From: an uncultured Clostridia bacterium
GTDB taxonomy: Bacteria; Bacillota; Clostridia; TANB77; CAG-508
NCBI GenBank assembly: GCA_948664205.1
Contig: CAPNDH010000026.1
Location: forward strand, 1 to 18,845
Reading direction: 5' to 3'
DNA length: 18,845 bases
Positions 1-7,789 of the stretch are shown here, one piece after another. The notes under the pieces are model-generated. The model was not told the origin of the DNA, ran no database searches, and saw only the letters and a list, made by a program, of their open reading frames with translations. Each line of letters starts with the position of its first letter. Position 1 is the stretch's first letter. The position numbers were made by a program, and so were the translations under genes.

Positions 1-1
1 A

Positions 2-471
2 CAAAAATATAAAAAAATTCTCAAAAAAAGTGTCCAAAAACTTGACATAGATCCACACAAATACATAGAGGCATTGTTGAAAACGATAAAAGTATAGTAC
101 AAGAGTTAATAGAAAGCGAAATTGGACAAGAATACTCAAATGATGAATTTGGTATAGAAGAAATAGCAAGAAAATATTATGTGCCATCTAATGAACCTTT
201 AAATGATAATACAGCATTAATAGAACAAATAAAGAGAGATTTTATAAAACCAACATTAAAAGAAAAACTAAAAAAGATTATAGGTATAGAACAAGAAGAA
301 TTTCCAATGCTACCATCAGTAACAGAAGCATTAAAACAAATACAACAATCAAATATAAGAAATGATATAAAATACGAAACACCTATAGTACATGATAGAA
401 ATGCAGAACAACAAGATACTTTAAGAGACGAAGAAGAAAGTATGAGGAATCAAAATGAAGATATTAGATAA
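2..471 (+). pseudogene. 3' part of an unrecognised gene, cut by the window edge and apparently frameshifted
   Basis: I do not recognise this protein. The frame beginning at base 2 is open to a stop at about 95 and ends in a plausible segment (LDIDPHKYIEAL). A second frame, open from base 46 to the stop at 469-471, continues the sense (VENDKSIVQELIESEIGQEY). Adding one G near base 76 joins them as EALVENDKSI, so a one-base deletion is the simplest reading. If the upstream part is ignored, a GTG at 181 would give 96 residues, but the coding character starts well before it and that GTG has no ribosome binding site. The protein is hydrophilic and rich in Glu, Lys and Gln, with no signal peptide or membrane segment. 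It overlaps the next gene by 17 bases, so the two are probably co-transcribed. It could be real decay or a sequencing error near a contig end. Confidence 0.45.
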
Positions 472-679
472 AATTACAATAAACGAAAAAGAGTATATAT
501 GCATACAAAAACTATCAATAAAAGGTAGTATTATATATGTATGTCAAGAACAAAAGACAAAAGAAGTTATATATTTAAAAGAAAATAATGGACAACTAGA
601 ACAAACAGAAGATAAAAAAATAAAAAAAGAAGTAGAAAAACTAATATACGCAAAAAGCCCAGATTATATAATTAAATAA
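455..679 (+). CDS. Small hypothetical protein, 74 aa
   Basis: No family is recognised. The 74-residue protein is charged and lysine-rich, with alternating hydrophobic residues in its first 45 positions (KITINEKEYICIQ, GSIIYVCQE, EVIYLKEN) that suggest a small antiparallel beta sheet, then a lysine-rich helix. There is no signal peptide or membrane segment. The ATG lies inside the 3' end of the preceding gene, with a weak GAGGA about 7 bases upstream, which is typical of translational coupling. It ends 20 bases before the oxidoreductase start. Its existence rests on an open frame of suitable composition and tight packing between neighbours, not on homology. Confidence 0.55.
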   Translation: MKILDKITINEKEYICIQKLSIKGSIIYVCQEQKTKEVIYLKENNGQLEQTEDKKIKKEVEKLIYAKSPDYIIK

Positions 680-699
680 AAAGGAAAGAGAGAACTTAT

Positions 700-1803
700 A
701 TGAATAGTATTAAAATAGGAATTATTGGAACAGGTGTTGGAATAAGAACACATCTTAATGGTTTTAGACTTTTCGATAAATATACACAAATTTATGCTAT
801 TGCAGGAAGTAGCTTAGAAAGAAGTAAAGAATTTGCCGAAAAATATAATATACCAGTTGCTTGCTCTGACTATAAAGAACTTTGCGATATAGAAGAACTT
901 GACTTAGTTTGTATTACTGCACCAAATAAATTTCATAAAGAAATGATAGAATATGCAATTGAAAAGGATAAAAATATAATATGCGAAAAACCAATGGTAG
1001 ACACTATGGAAGATGCAGAATATATAGTAAATCTTACAAAAAACTATAAAAAAATATTTATAATAGACCATCAATTAAGATTTAACCCATATATGGTAGA
1101 AATAAAGAAAATAATAGATGAAGGAATACTAGGGAAAATATATAGTATAAGAATAAACCAAGAAGGAACTGGATTTGCAAATGAAAATGCAAACTGGAGT
1201 TGGAGTTTTGATAGTAATCAAGGTGGTGGAGTAAGGTTAGCAATGGCTTCTCACCTTACTGACCTAGTACAATTCTTTTTCGGCTCAAGACCGGTTGTTA
1301 GTGTAACAGCTAGTTTAAATCCTGTTACTAAAAGCCGTATAGATAATGAAGGAAAAGATAGAGAAATATTTGCAAGTACAATTTGTAATGCCTTCATAAT
1401 GTTAAAAGATGAATTAACAGTTCAATATAATATTAATGCAGGAACATATAATAAATCAAAATTTGATATATCAATTTTTGGAGATAAGGGAGAGTTAACA
1501 TTTAATCTTCAAAATAAATTAAATTTATACTTACGTTCTTCAATTGGAAAATGTCAAAAGATTATACCTAACGGAGTTTATGAAGATGAAATAGAAAATA
1601 AAGTATCAATTTTTTCAGGCTCATTTAGATATTTAGTTCCAAAAATAATTAATGCTATTTCAAAAAATGATATAAAACAACTTGAAAGTGCAACAAAACC
1701 AATTGAACAATTATATACTATAAACATATTAGAAGCTATAAAAAAATCTGCAAACATTGGTAAAAGTGTTTCTATAAATGTAGAAGAAAATAGCTATAGT
1801 TAA
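700..1803 (+). CDS. Gfo/Idh/MocA family NAD(P)-dependent oxidoreductase, 367 aa
   Basis: Predicted cytoplasmic sugar or cyclitol dehydrogenase. The N-terminal Rossmann fold (about residues 4-125) opens with the nucleotide-binding loop GIIGTGVGIRTHL and contains the family signature CEKPM, whose Lys is a conserved active-site residue. The C-terminal half (about 130-340) is the mixed alpha/beta domain that binds the substrate; it includes GGGVRLAMASHLTDL, where the His matches the usual catalytic G-x-x-x-D-x-x-x-H region. Length is normal for the family. The start is supported by AAGGAAAGAGAG upstream. A GH15 hydrolase gene follows after 28 bases, so the pair probably forms a carbohydrate operon. 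The substrate cannot be deduced because the family acts on many polyols, amino sugars and sugar derivatives. Confidence 0.88.
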   Translation: MNSIKIGIIGTGVGIRTHLNGFRLFDKYTQIYAIAGSSLERSKEFAEKYNIPVACSDYKELCDIEELDLVCITAPNKFHKEMIEYAIEKDKNIICEKPMVDTMEDAEYIVNLTKNYKKIFIIDHQLRFNPYMVEIKKIIDEGILGKIYSIRINQEGTGFANENANWSWSFDSNQGGGVRLAMASHLTDLVQFFFGSRPVVSVTASLNPVTKSRIDNEGKDREIFASTICNAFIMLKDELTVQYNINAGTYNKSKFDISIFGDKGELTFNLQNKLNLYLRSSIGKCQKIIPNGVYEDEIENKVSIFSGSFRYLVPKIINAISKNDIKQLESATKPIEQLYTINILEAIKKSANIGKSVSINVEENSYS

Positions 1804-1831
1804 ATATAAATAAAATCATACGGAGTTAAAT

Positions 1832-3871
1832 ATGGAAAATAAATATTATAATGAAGCAATAATAGGAAATAAAAACATAGTAGCAAGCTTTAGTAAAAAA
1901 GGGGAAATGCTAAGGCTTTTTTACCCTACGAGAGATTATAAACAATTTATAGAAACTATGCACACAGGGGTAAAAGTAAATGATTCTGCCATAATATATT
2001 TGCATGAAGATATAAACAATGAGTATGAACAATATTATACAGAAGACACAAACATAATAAACACAAAAATAAAAAATACATACTTTAATTTAGTGGTATT
2101 ACAAACAGATTTTGTACCAATTTCAAAGGACATAATAATAAAGAAGCTAATCTTCAAAAACGAGAATAATATAGACCTAAATGTTAACTTTTTAATATAT
2201 TCAAAACTATTATCAAACCACAATAATATGGTAAGTTCAAAAATAGAAAACAATATACTAATGCAATATACTCACGACTACACATTTAGCATTTTCTCAA
2301 AAACACCAATATTAGGCTACCGATTAAACAATAGTAGTGAAGATATAAAAGGAGCAGTACTACACGACAAAGACTACATAGGAATGGCAAATGATTCAGC
2401 AGTAAGTTTTGATATAGGAGTTCTAAAGCCAGGAGAAAGCAAAGAAATAGAAATATTTATCCATATAAACGACAATAAAGAAAAATACAAGTTTGATGAA
2501 ATAATAGAAGAAATAGAAAAAATAAGAAAAATAGATACAAAAAAAGAACTAGAAAGCACAAAAAAATATTGGGAAGAATTTGTAAAAAGCCATGATGGGC
2601 TAGAAATATTTACAAAACCAGAAAAATGGCAAAAACTAATTACAGGAGAAGAACAAACAAATGAAGCTACATACAAAAAATACCTAGAAATGCGAAAAAT
2701 ATATACACGAAGCATACTACTATTTCCATTACTATCAAATGAAGAAACAGGAGGAATATCAGCAGCAATAGAAATAGACGAAAACCGCACAAAAAGTGGA
2801 AGATACTCATACTGCTGGCCACGAGATGCAGTGTTTGTAACAAAAGCATTAGACATACTAAAAATGCATAACCAAACTACAAAATTCTACACAGACTTCA
2901 GTAAACAAACCCAAAGCAAAAACGGAATGTGGGAACAACGCTTCTACACAGACAAAAGACTAGCACCATGCTGGGGCTACCAAATAGATGAAACAGCAAG
3001 TATAGTATATGGAGTATACGAACACTATAAAGCAACAAAAGACAAAAACTTTCTGAAAGAAACCTACGAAATGTGCCAAAAAGCAATTGACGCATTGGGG
3101 ACGTTTTTAAATGCGTCATCTGTTCCTTTTGCGTCACAAAAAAATAAGCTTTTAAATGATGAATTTAATGATTCTAATGCATCTGTATCTTTTGAAAATT
3201 TAAGTGATGAAGAAAGATTTATAACATATGAAAGCTATGATTTATGGGAAATGAACGAAGGAATACACCTATACTCACTAAGTGCAATATATTCAGCATT
3301 TAAGGCAATGGCTCAAATAAAAAGAGAACTTAATATAGATGAAGGAATAGAAGAATTAGAAAATAATGCAGAAAGTATAAAAAACTATTGCCTAAATAAC
3401 TTCTATGATAGAGAAACAAAAACACTGAAAAGAAATAACAAAGATAATATAACAGATATAAGTACGCTAGGTGTAGTAGTACCATTTGAAATGTTAGATA
3501 AAAACGATGAAATAGTAAAGCATATAATAGAAAAGATAGACTTAAACCTAAGAACTTATACAGGAGGATATATAAGATTTGAAAATGACAACTACTTAGG
3601 AGGAAACAACCCATGGCCAATAGCAACACTATGGATGGCATTATACAATTTACAAACTAAAAAAATAGAAGAAGCAAGAAAACAAGTAGAATTTGTAATC
3701 AAAACAGCAACAAATAACGGCTTCTTAGCAGAACAAGTAAATAATGAAAATATGCAAGCAAAATGGGTAATAGGCTTAGGATGGTCACATGCAATGTATA
3801 TAATTGTATTGTCCCAATTAGGGACAGTCCCTAATTGGGACAAATGGGACAGTTTGGGACAGAGTATTTAG
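1832..3871 (+). CDS. Glycoside hydrolase family 15 (glucoamylase-like), 679 aa, carrying two REP-derived segments
   Basis: Predicted exo-acting alpha-glucosidase or glucoamylase-like enzyme without a signal peptide, hence probably intracellular. The N-terminal beta-sandwich (about 1-260) precedes an (alpha/alpha)6 barrel. Barrel landmarks are YSYCWPRDA (325-333), the YDLWEMNEG motif with the likely catalytic acid Glu473, and FLAEQVN with the likely catalytic base Glu634. The ending AKWVIGLGWSHAMYIIVL is the natural family C-terminus. Residues 420-435 (DALGTFLNASSVPFAS) are encoded by a palindromic repeat also found upstream of disA, and residues 660-671 lie in a 35-base REP palindrome that replaces the original 3' end and extends the protein by about 20 residues. 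Both catalytic Glu residues and the frame are intact, so the enzyme may work. An ACGGAG ribosome binding site precedes the ATG. Confidence 0.87.
   Translation: MENKYYNEAIIGNKNIVASFSKKGEMLRLFYPTRDYKQFIETMHTGVKVNDSAIIYLHEDINNEYEQYYTEDTNIINTKIKNTYFNLVVLQTDFVPISKDIIIKKLIFKNENNIDLNVNFLIYSKLLSNHNNMVSSKIENNILMQYTHDYTFSIFSKTPILGYRLNNSSEDIKGAVLHDKDYIGMANDSAVSFDIGVLKPGESKEIEIFIHINDNKEKYKFDEIIEEIEKIRKIDTKKELESTKKYWEEFVKSHDGLEIFTKPEKWQKLITGEEQTNEATYKKYLEMRKIYTRSILLFPLLSNEETGGISAAIEIDENRTKSGRYSYCWPRDAVFVTKALDILKMHNQTTKFYTDFSKQTQSKNGMWEQRFYTDKRLAPCWGYQIDETASIVYGVYEHYKATKDKNFLKETYEMCQKAIDALGTFLNASSVPFASQKNKLLNDEFNDSNASVSFENLSDEERFITYESYDLWEMNEGIHLYSLSAIYSAFKAMAQIKRELNIDEGIEELENNAESIKNYCLNNFYDRETKTLKRNNKDNITDISTLGVVVPFEMLDKNDEIVKHIIEKIDLNLRTYTGGYIRFENDNYLGGNNPWPIATLWMALYNLQTKKIEEARKQVEFVIKTATNNGFLAEQVNNENMQAKWVIGLGWSHAMYIIVLSQLGTVPNWDKWDSLGQSI
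3088..3136 (+). repeat. REP-like palindromic repeat, copy 1, inside the GH15 coding sequence
   Basis: The 49 bases starting TGACGCATTGGGGACG match the reverse complement of 6360-6408 with only two differences (about 96% identity). Arms GACGCA/TGCGTC are outermost and GGGGAC/GTCCC lie inside, so it can fold as a nested hairpin; a middle TGCGTCA gives an alternative pairing. It is read in frame as 16 codons with no stop. Its GGGAC cores resemble those of the REPs flanking the nearby RAYT gene, which makes RAYT mobilisation a reasonable inference. Confidence 0.85.
3809..3863 (+). repeat. REP-like element upstream of the RAYT gene; forms the 3' end of the GH15 gene
   Basis: Bases 3809-3843 form a perfect 35-base palindrome, 17-base arms TTGTCCCAATTAGGGAC and its complement around a central A. 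It is followed by two further GGGACA boxes (to about 3863). The same core occurs at 4853-4918 on the other side of the transposase gene. The element supplies the last 20 codons of the hydrolase, and the stop codon comes 5 bases later. As RNA it could fold into a stable hairpin, but no T-run follows, so it is not a standard terminator. Confidence 0.85.
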
Positions 3872-4047
3872 AAATAAATATCCTGTTTTTTATATTGTTA
3901 TAGAAAATATGAGGAACATAATGTGAAAAAAGTGTAAATTTTTACAAATATATATAGCATTATTAGCAAAAATATGGTATAGTTCTAATATGTTCTTATA
4001 GGGGTAAAGAGCAAATCCAATATAAATGAAAGGCTAGGTGAGCTTGA
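3872..4047 (+). promoter_or_regulatory. Leader and possible promoter of the RAYT gene
   Basis: This 176-base AT-rich gap holds no gene. A possible sigma-A promoter is TTAGCA (about 3964) with a 17-base spacer to TAATAT, an imperfect match. A clear ribosome binding site, AGGTGAG, lies 6 bases before the ATG at 4048. No terminator for the hydrolase gene is visible apart from the REP hairpin. Confidence 0.35.
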
Positions 4048-4821
4048 ATGCCCCGAGATATAAGAAAATTTGGGATAAAAAGAGTAAACCACGTAATCAT
4101 ACGTGGAGTTAATAAACAAGACATATTTTTAGATAAACAGGATAAATCTAAATTTGTAAAAGAAATGTTAAATACAAAAGAAAAATATCATTATGAATTA
4201 TATGCATTTGTGATAATGCCAAATCATGTACATATGGTAACTTATGATAAAGAAGTTAATTTACCAGCTATAATGAATAGTTTACAAACAAGATATGTTA
4301 ATTATTTCAATAAAAAATATGAGAGAGTAGGACATTTGTTTCAAGATAGATATTTTAATAAAATGATAGAAGATGAAGATTATTTAAAAAATACTATTAG
4401 ATATATCCATAAAAATCCAGAGAAAGCATTTATAACCGAAAAAGAAAATTACGAGTGGAGTAGTTATAATAAATATATAAATAATGATAATTCAATAGTA
4501 GATATAGAAAAATTTCTAAAAATATTAGATGAGAACCAAGAAATAGCAATAAATAAGTTTAGAGAGTATCATAAGCAAAATGAAGAAAATAAACTTTCAG
4601 ATGCAATAGAATATGAATTACAAACAAAATTAACAGATGAACAACTAATAGAAGCATTAAAGGAGAAATTTAAAATAGATAATATTCAAAATATACAACA
4701 ATATAGTAATAAAAAAATAATAGAATTAGTACAAGATATAGTAAACATACCATATATATCATTAAATCAATTATCAAGAGTAACAGGAATTAACAGAAAA
4801 ATATTAAGAAAAGCAAAATAA
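4048..4821 (+). CDS. REP-associated tyrosine transposase (RAYT, Y1_Tnp family), 257 aa
   Basis: Single-strand DNA transposase of the HUH superfamily. RAYTs cut and rejoin REP palindromes through a covalent 5'-phosphotyrosine and are usually domesticated rather than self-mobile. The HUH motif is at residues 60-62 (MPNHVHMV) and the tyrosine region is YLKNTIRYIHKNP (Tyr112 and Tyr119 are candidates; the YIHKNP context is the family signature). The N-terminal RVNHVIIRGVN strand is also typical. Residues about 170-257 form a helical C-terminal extension ending in a likely helix-turn-helix (ISLNQLSRVTGINRKILRK). The gene is intact, with AGGTGAG 6 bases before the ATG. REP palindromes lie about 205 bases upstream and 32 bases downstream, the expected arrangement for a RAYT acting on its own REPs. 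Confidence 0.92.
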   Translation: MPRDIRKFGIKRVNHVIIRGVNKQDIFLDKQDKSKFVKEMLNTKEKYHYELYAFVIMPNHVHMVTYDKEVNLPAIMNSLQTRYVNYFNKKYERVGHLFQDRYFNKMIEDEDYLKNTIRYIHKNPEKAFITEKENYEWSSYNKYINNDNSIVDIEKFLKILDENQEIAINKFREYHKQNEENKLSDAIEYELQTKLTDEQLIEALKEKFKIDNIQNIQQYSNKKIIELVQDIVNIPYISLNQLSRVTGINRKILRKAK

Positions 4822-4852
4822 GTAAAATAAAAGGGTGGTACAAATTGTTCTT

Positions 4853-4918
4853 TTTTCCCAATTAGGGACAGTCCCCAATTGGGAAAATGGGACAATTGGG
4901 GACTGTCCCTAATTGGGA
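4853..4918 (+). repeat. Paired inverted REP elements (BIME-like) between the RAYT gene and radA
   Basis: Bases 4856-4880 and 4894-4918 are perfect 25-base inverted copies (left arm begins TCCCAATTAGGGACAG) around a 13-base loop. Bases 4853-4887 also form a near-perfect 35-base palindrome like the one at 3809-3843. Two REPs facing each other next to a RAYT gene is the classic BIME arrangement. The right arm ends in GGGAAGG, which appears to serve as the radA ribosome binding site. Confidence 0.9.
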
Positions 4919-4929
4919 AGGAAATAAAA

Positions 4930-6292
4930 ATGGCTAAAACAAAAACAGTTTTTGTATGTAATAGCTGTGGATACGAGTCAGCTAAATGGCTTGGTAAATG
5001 CCCAGCATGTAATGAATGGAATAGTTTTTATGAGGAAAAATTAGCTAAAGCATCAGATGGAAGTTTTTTAAGTGATAAAAAAACTAAATCAGCTAAACCT
5101 TCTATGTTAAATAGTGTTGAAGGTAAGGAGGCTGTTAGAACTTCTACTGGTGTTAGTGAATTAGATAGAGTTTTAGGTGGTGGAATTGTTAAAGGTTCAC
5201 TAGTGCTACTTCGGTGGAGAGCCGGGTATTGGTAAATCTACCTTAATTCTTCAAATTTGTGATAAAATGAAGGGCGAAGGAAAAGTTTTATATGTTTCAG
5301 GTGAAGAATCTGCGGAGCAAATTAAAATGCGTGCAGATAGGTTAAATATTAAAAATGAAGATATAATGTTTTTAGGTGAAACCGATATTGACGTTATTTC
5401 ACAGGCTATTGAAGAAATGAAACCAAAATTAGTTATTATAGATTCGATTCAAACAATGTACAGTGACGAAATTTCTTCAGCTGCAGGAACAGTTAGTCAA
5501 GTTAGAGAAATTACAGCAAGAATTATGAAAATTTGCAAACAACAAGCTATTACAACAATTATTATAGGTCATGTAACAAAAGAAGGAAACATAGCAGGGC
5601 CAAGAGTTTTAGAACATATGGTAGATACTGTTTTATACATAGAAGGAGAAAGATATTTTTCATATAGAGTTCTAAGAGGCGTAAAAAATAGGTTTGGCTC
5701 AACAAATGAAATAGGAATGTTTGAAATGAGAAATGAAGGAATGGTAGAAATTTCGAACCCATCATCAATACTTATTTCTGAAAGAGACGATAACCCAGCA
5801 GGCTCAGTTATTGTAGCAAGTATAGAAGGAACAAGGCCTCTTATGATAGAGCTTCAAGCCTTAACTTCTCAAACTGTATTTGGAATGCCAAGAAGAGCTG
5901 CAAATGGTGTTGATTATAATAGACTTACACTATTAATGGCAGTATTAGAAAAGAAAGCTAAAATACCACTTGGTTCACAAGATATTTACCTAAATGTAGT
6001 AAGTGGAATAAAAATTCAGGAGCCAGCAATAGATTTAGGAATAATACTTGCAGTGGCTTCAAGTTTTAAAAATATAAGTATACCAACTGACTTAGTAGCA
6101 ATAGGGGAAGTGGGATTAACAGGCGAAGTAAGAAGTGTAAACATGATAGAAAAAAGACTAAAAGAAGCGGAAAAATTAGGATTTAAAAAATGTATAATAC
6201 CAGAAAATAACAAAAAACTATTGAAAGATGAGTTTAAATTAGATATAATAGGTGTGAAGAATATAGATGAAGCATTAAGAATATTAAAATAA
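4930..6292 (+). pseudogene. radA: radA, DNA repair protein RadA/Sms, interrupted by a one-base frameshift
   Basis: RadA is a RecA-like ATPase that drives branch migration in recombination. Repairing one base gives 453 residues, the normal length. The chosen ATG at 4930 gives MAKTKTVFVCNSCG, the usual start, 8 bases after GGGAAGG; the upstream ATG at 4879 only translates the REP. The first frame holds the C4 zinc finger (Cys10, 13, 24, 27). At the Walker A motif the frame breaks: CTA CTT CGG TGG stands where CTA CTT GGT GGA GAG (GGEPGIGKST) is expected, so one extra C lies at 5212 and a stop follows at 5236. The second frame continues through Walker B (LVIIDS), KNRFG and the Lon-like C-terminal domain to 6292. 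Everything after the break is well conserved, so the lesion is recent, a sequencing error, or a site of translational frameshifting. disA follows 128 bases downstream. Confidence 0.88.
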
Positions 6293-6305
6293 TAAATATA
6301 AGTTC

Positions 6306-6344
6306 TGATTAAGGATATATAAAATAAAAATACATCCTTAATCA
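6306..6344 (+). other. Inverted repeat between radA and disA
   Basis: TGATTAAGGAT (6306-6316) pairs perfectly with ATCCTTAATCA (6334-6344), an 11-bp stem with a 17-base loop. It is followed by A residues rather than T residues on the plus strand, so it is not a plus-strand terminator. It may be a decayed palindromic repeat or a structured stretch of the radA-disA transcript. Confidence 0.5.
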
Positions 6345-6359
6345 AAAAATATAATAAAA

Positions 6360-6408
6360 TGACGCAAAAGGGACAGATGACGCATTTAAAAACGTCCCCA
6401 ATGCATCA
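6360..6408 (-). repeat. REP-like palindromic repeat, copy 2, immediately upstream of disA
   Basis: This is the inverted second copy of the repeat at 3088-3136, with two mismatches in 49 bases. It ends exactly where the disA ribosome binding site AAGGAG (6408-6413) begins, 7 bases before the ATG at 6421. Confidence 0.85.
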
Positions 6409-6420
6409 AGGAGAAAAAAT

Positions 6421-7476
6421 ATGATTACTGAGGTTTTAAAACTTATTGCACCAGGTACTCCTATACGCCATGGGTTGGAGAACATTTTGAAAGCTAAAAC
6501 AGGTGCACTTATTGTTATTGGTGATAGCAAACATGTTTTAGATATTGTTGATGGTGGTTTTAGTTTGAATATTGATTATACTCCATCTAGGCTATACGAA
6601 CTTGCTAAAATGGATGGTGCTATTATTTTAAGTGCAGATTTAAAAAAGATTTTGTATGCAAATGCTCAACTCATTCCATCTTCAGATATTTCAACAACTG
6701 AAACTGGAACAAGGCATAGAACTGCTGAAAGAACTGCTAAACAAACTGGTGAAATAGTTGTTAGTATTTCTCAAAGAAGAAATATTATAACTATATTTAA
6801 AGGTTATGATAGGTATGTATTAGAAGATACAAGTAAAGTTATTTCAAAAGCGAACCAAGCACTTCAAACTGCTGAAAAATATAAAAAGGTATTTGATGAA
6901 AAACTTAATGTATTAAATGAATATGAATTTAATGATATTGTTACATTAGAAAATGTTATAGTTGCAATTCAAAGAGCTGAAATGGTTATGAAGGTTGCAG
7001 ATGAAGTTCAAAAAGCTATGGATGAATTAGGAGAAGAAGGTAGACTTTTAGAAATGCAATTAGAAGAACTTATGGGAGGCTTAGAAAAAGAAGAGTTATT
7101 AATAATTAAAGATTATATTGCACCAGGTAAGAAAAGAACTTCTGAAAAGGTATTAAAAGAAATAAAAAGCCTATCGCATGATGAACTTAATAATTCACAG
7201 GTAATGGCAAGAATTTTAGGTTATGCAGACTTTGATAATTATGATGAAGTTGGAGTTTATACTAGAGGCTATAGGGTACTTAATAAAATACCAAGAATGC
7301 CAAATAATATAGTAGATAACTTAGTAAAATCTTTTAAATCTTTCCAACATATACTAGTTGCAGATATACCACAACTAGATGAAGTTGAAGGTATAGGAGA
7401 AGTAAGAGCAAGAACAATAAAACAATCGTTAAGAAGAATGCAAGAGCAGTTTGTATTTGACAATTTAATATCATAA
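6421..7476 (+). CDS. disA: DNA integrity scanning diadenylate cyclase DisA, 351 aa
   Basis: DisA makes cyclic di-AMP from two ATP. It scans DNA and slows or stops synthesis when it meets branched recombination intermediates. The DAC domain (about 5-140) has DGA at 65-67 and RHRTAER at 98-104, the two active-site motifs. A helical linker (about 145-290) and a C-terminal helix-hairpin-helix DNA-binding domain (VEGIGEVRARTIKQSL near 321-336) follow. The N-terminus lacks the roughly 15-20 residues that precede APGTP in Bacillus subtilis DisA; the REP insertion directly upstream may have removed them, although the DAC core is complete. AAGGAG 7 bases before the ATG supports this start. In Firmicutes radA and disA are commonly neighbours and RadA restrains DisA activity, so the radA frameshift matters here too. 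Confidence 0.95.
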   Translation: MITEVLKLIAPGTPIRHGLENILKAKTGALIVIGDSKHVLDIVDGGFSLNIDYTPSRLYELAKMDGAIILSADLKKILYANAQLIPSSDISTTETGTRHRTAERTAKQTGEIVVSISQRRNIITIFKGYDRYVLEDTSKVISKANQALQTAEKYKKVFDEKLNVLNEYEFNDIVTLENVIVAIQRAEMVMKVADEVQKAMDELGEEGRLLEMQLEELMGGLEKEELLIIKDYIAPGKKRTSEKVLKEIKSLSHDELNNSQVMARILGYADFDNYDEVGVYTRGYRVLNKIPRMPNNIVDNLVKSFKSFQHILVADIPQLDEVEGIGEVRARTIKQSLRRMQEQFVFDNLIS

Positions 7477-7507
7477 ATAGAATTAATCGAGAATAATGAA
7501 TAGAACC

Positions 7508-7559
7508 GTAGGGGTTAAATCGGTAAGGAATACAACTTTGGGAATACCGAATTTCGCCC
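7508..7559 (+). repeat. Intergenic repeat family A, copy 1
   Basis: A 52-base unit beginning GTAGGGGTTAAATCGGTAAG and ending ACCGAATTTCGCCC. It matches 8694-8745 in both halves and in total length, with a variable centre. The ends are partly complementary (ATCGGTA with TACCGAAT), giving an imperfect hairpin. It lies in the 313-base gap between disA and the cyclophilin gene, where I see no gene. Confidence 0.75.
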
Positions 7560-7587
7560 AAGACATTGCAGAAAATTTAAAATAAAT

Positions 7588-7626
7588 GTAGGGGCGATTA
7601 CCAATCGCCCGCACTTCGAAGAACTT
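7588..7626 (+). repeat. Intergenic repeat family B, GTAGGGGCGA type
   Basis: Starts with the same GTAGGGG as family A, then a perfect hairpin GGGCGATT/AATCGCCC (7592-7599 with 7603-7610), and ends GCACTTCGAAGAACTT. It is related to 7679-7717 and 14770-14813. A partial GTAGGG unit also starts at 7636. Confidence 0.75.
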
Positions 7627-7678
7627 GCTAAAATTGTAGGGACTACAGACCACAGTCAACCGTATACAAAAAAGTGTT

Positions 7679-7717
7679 GTAGGGGCGAGCATAGCTCGTC
7701 TGTACTTCGAAGGAATT
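7679..7717 (+). repeat. Intergenic repeat, GTAGGGGCGAGC type, copy 1
   Basis: GTAGGGGCGAGC followed by ATAGCTCGTC forms a short hairpin (GACGAGC/GCTCG type arms), ending TGTACTTCGAAGGAATT. It has the same length and end pattern as 7588-7626, and an inverted relative lies upstream of mutS2 at 14770-14813. Confidence 0.75.
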
Positions 7718-7723
7718 ACTCAA

Positions 7724-7777
7724 ATGAATAGTGAATAATGAATAGTGAAGAGTACAAACTCTTCGAGTTTGAAAGGA
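7724..7777 (+). repeat. Intergenic repeat family F, copy 1, abutting the cyclophilin ribosome binding site
   Basis: Short AATAGTGAAT tandem units are followed by a perfect CAAACTC-TTC-GAGTTTG hairpin (7755-7771) and then GAAAGGA. The same order occurs at 8751-8816 before the dCMP deaminase. In both places the hairpin ends within a few bases of the ribosome binding site. Confidence 0.75.
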
Positions 7778-7789
7778 TGGAAATAACAA

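Noticed and set aside
2374..2856. 160-aa open frame on the minus strand within the GH15 gene
   Set aside because: It is the antisense shadow of a well-supported GH15 coding sequence, rich in Ser, Phe and Ile, without a ribosome binding site or family features.
4879..4929. N-terminal extension of RadA from the ATG at 4879
   Set aside because: It translates the REP element; the family start is MAKTKTVFVC at 4930.
6306..6344. Terminator between radA and disA
   Set aside because: The stem is followed by A residues, not T residues, on the plus strand.
7508..7777. CRISPR array in the repeat-rich gap
   Set aside because: The repeats differ from each other, have no regular spacers, and no cas genes are present.
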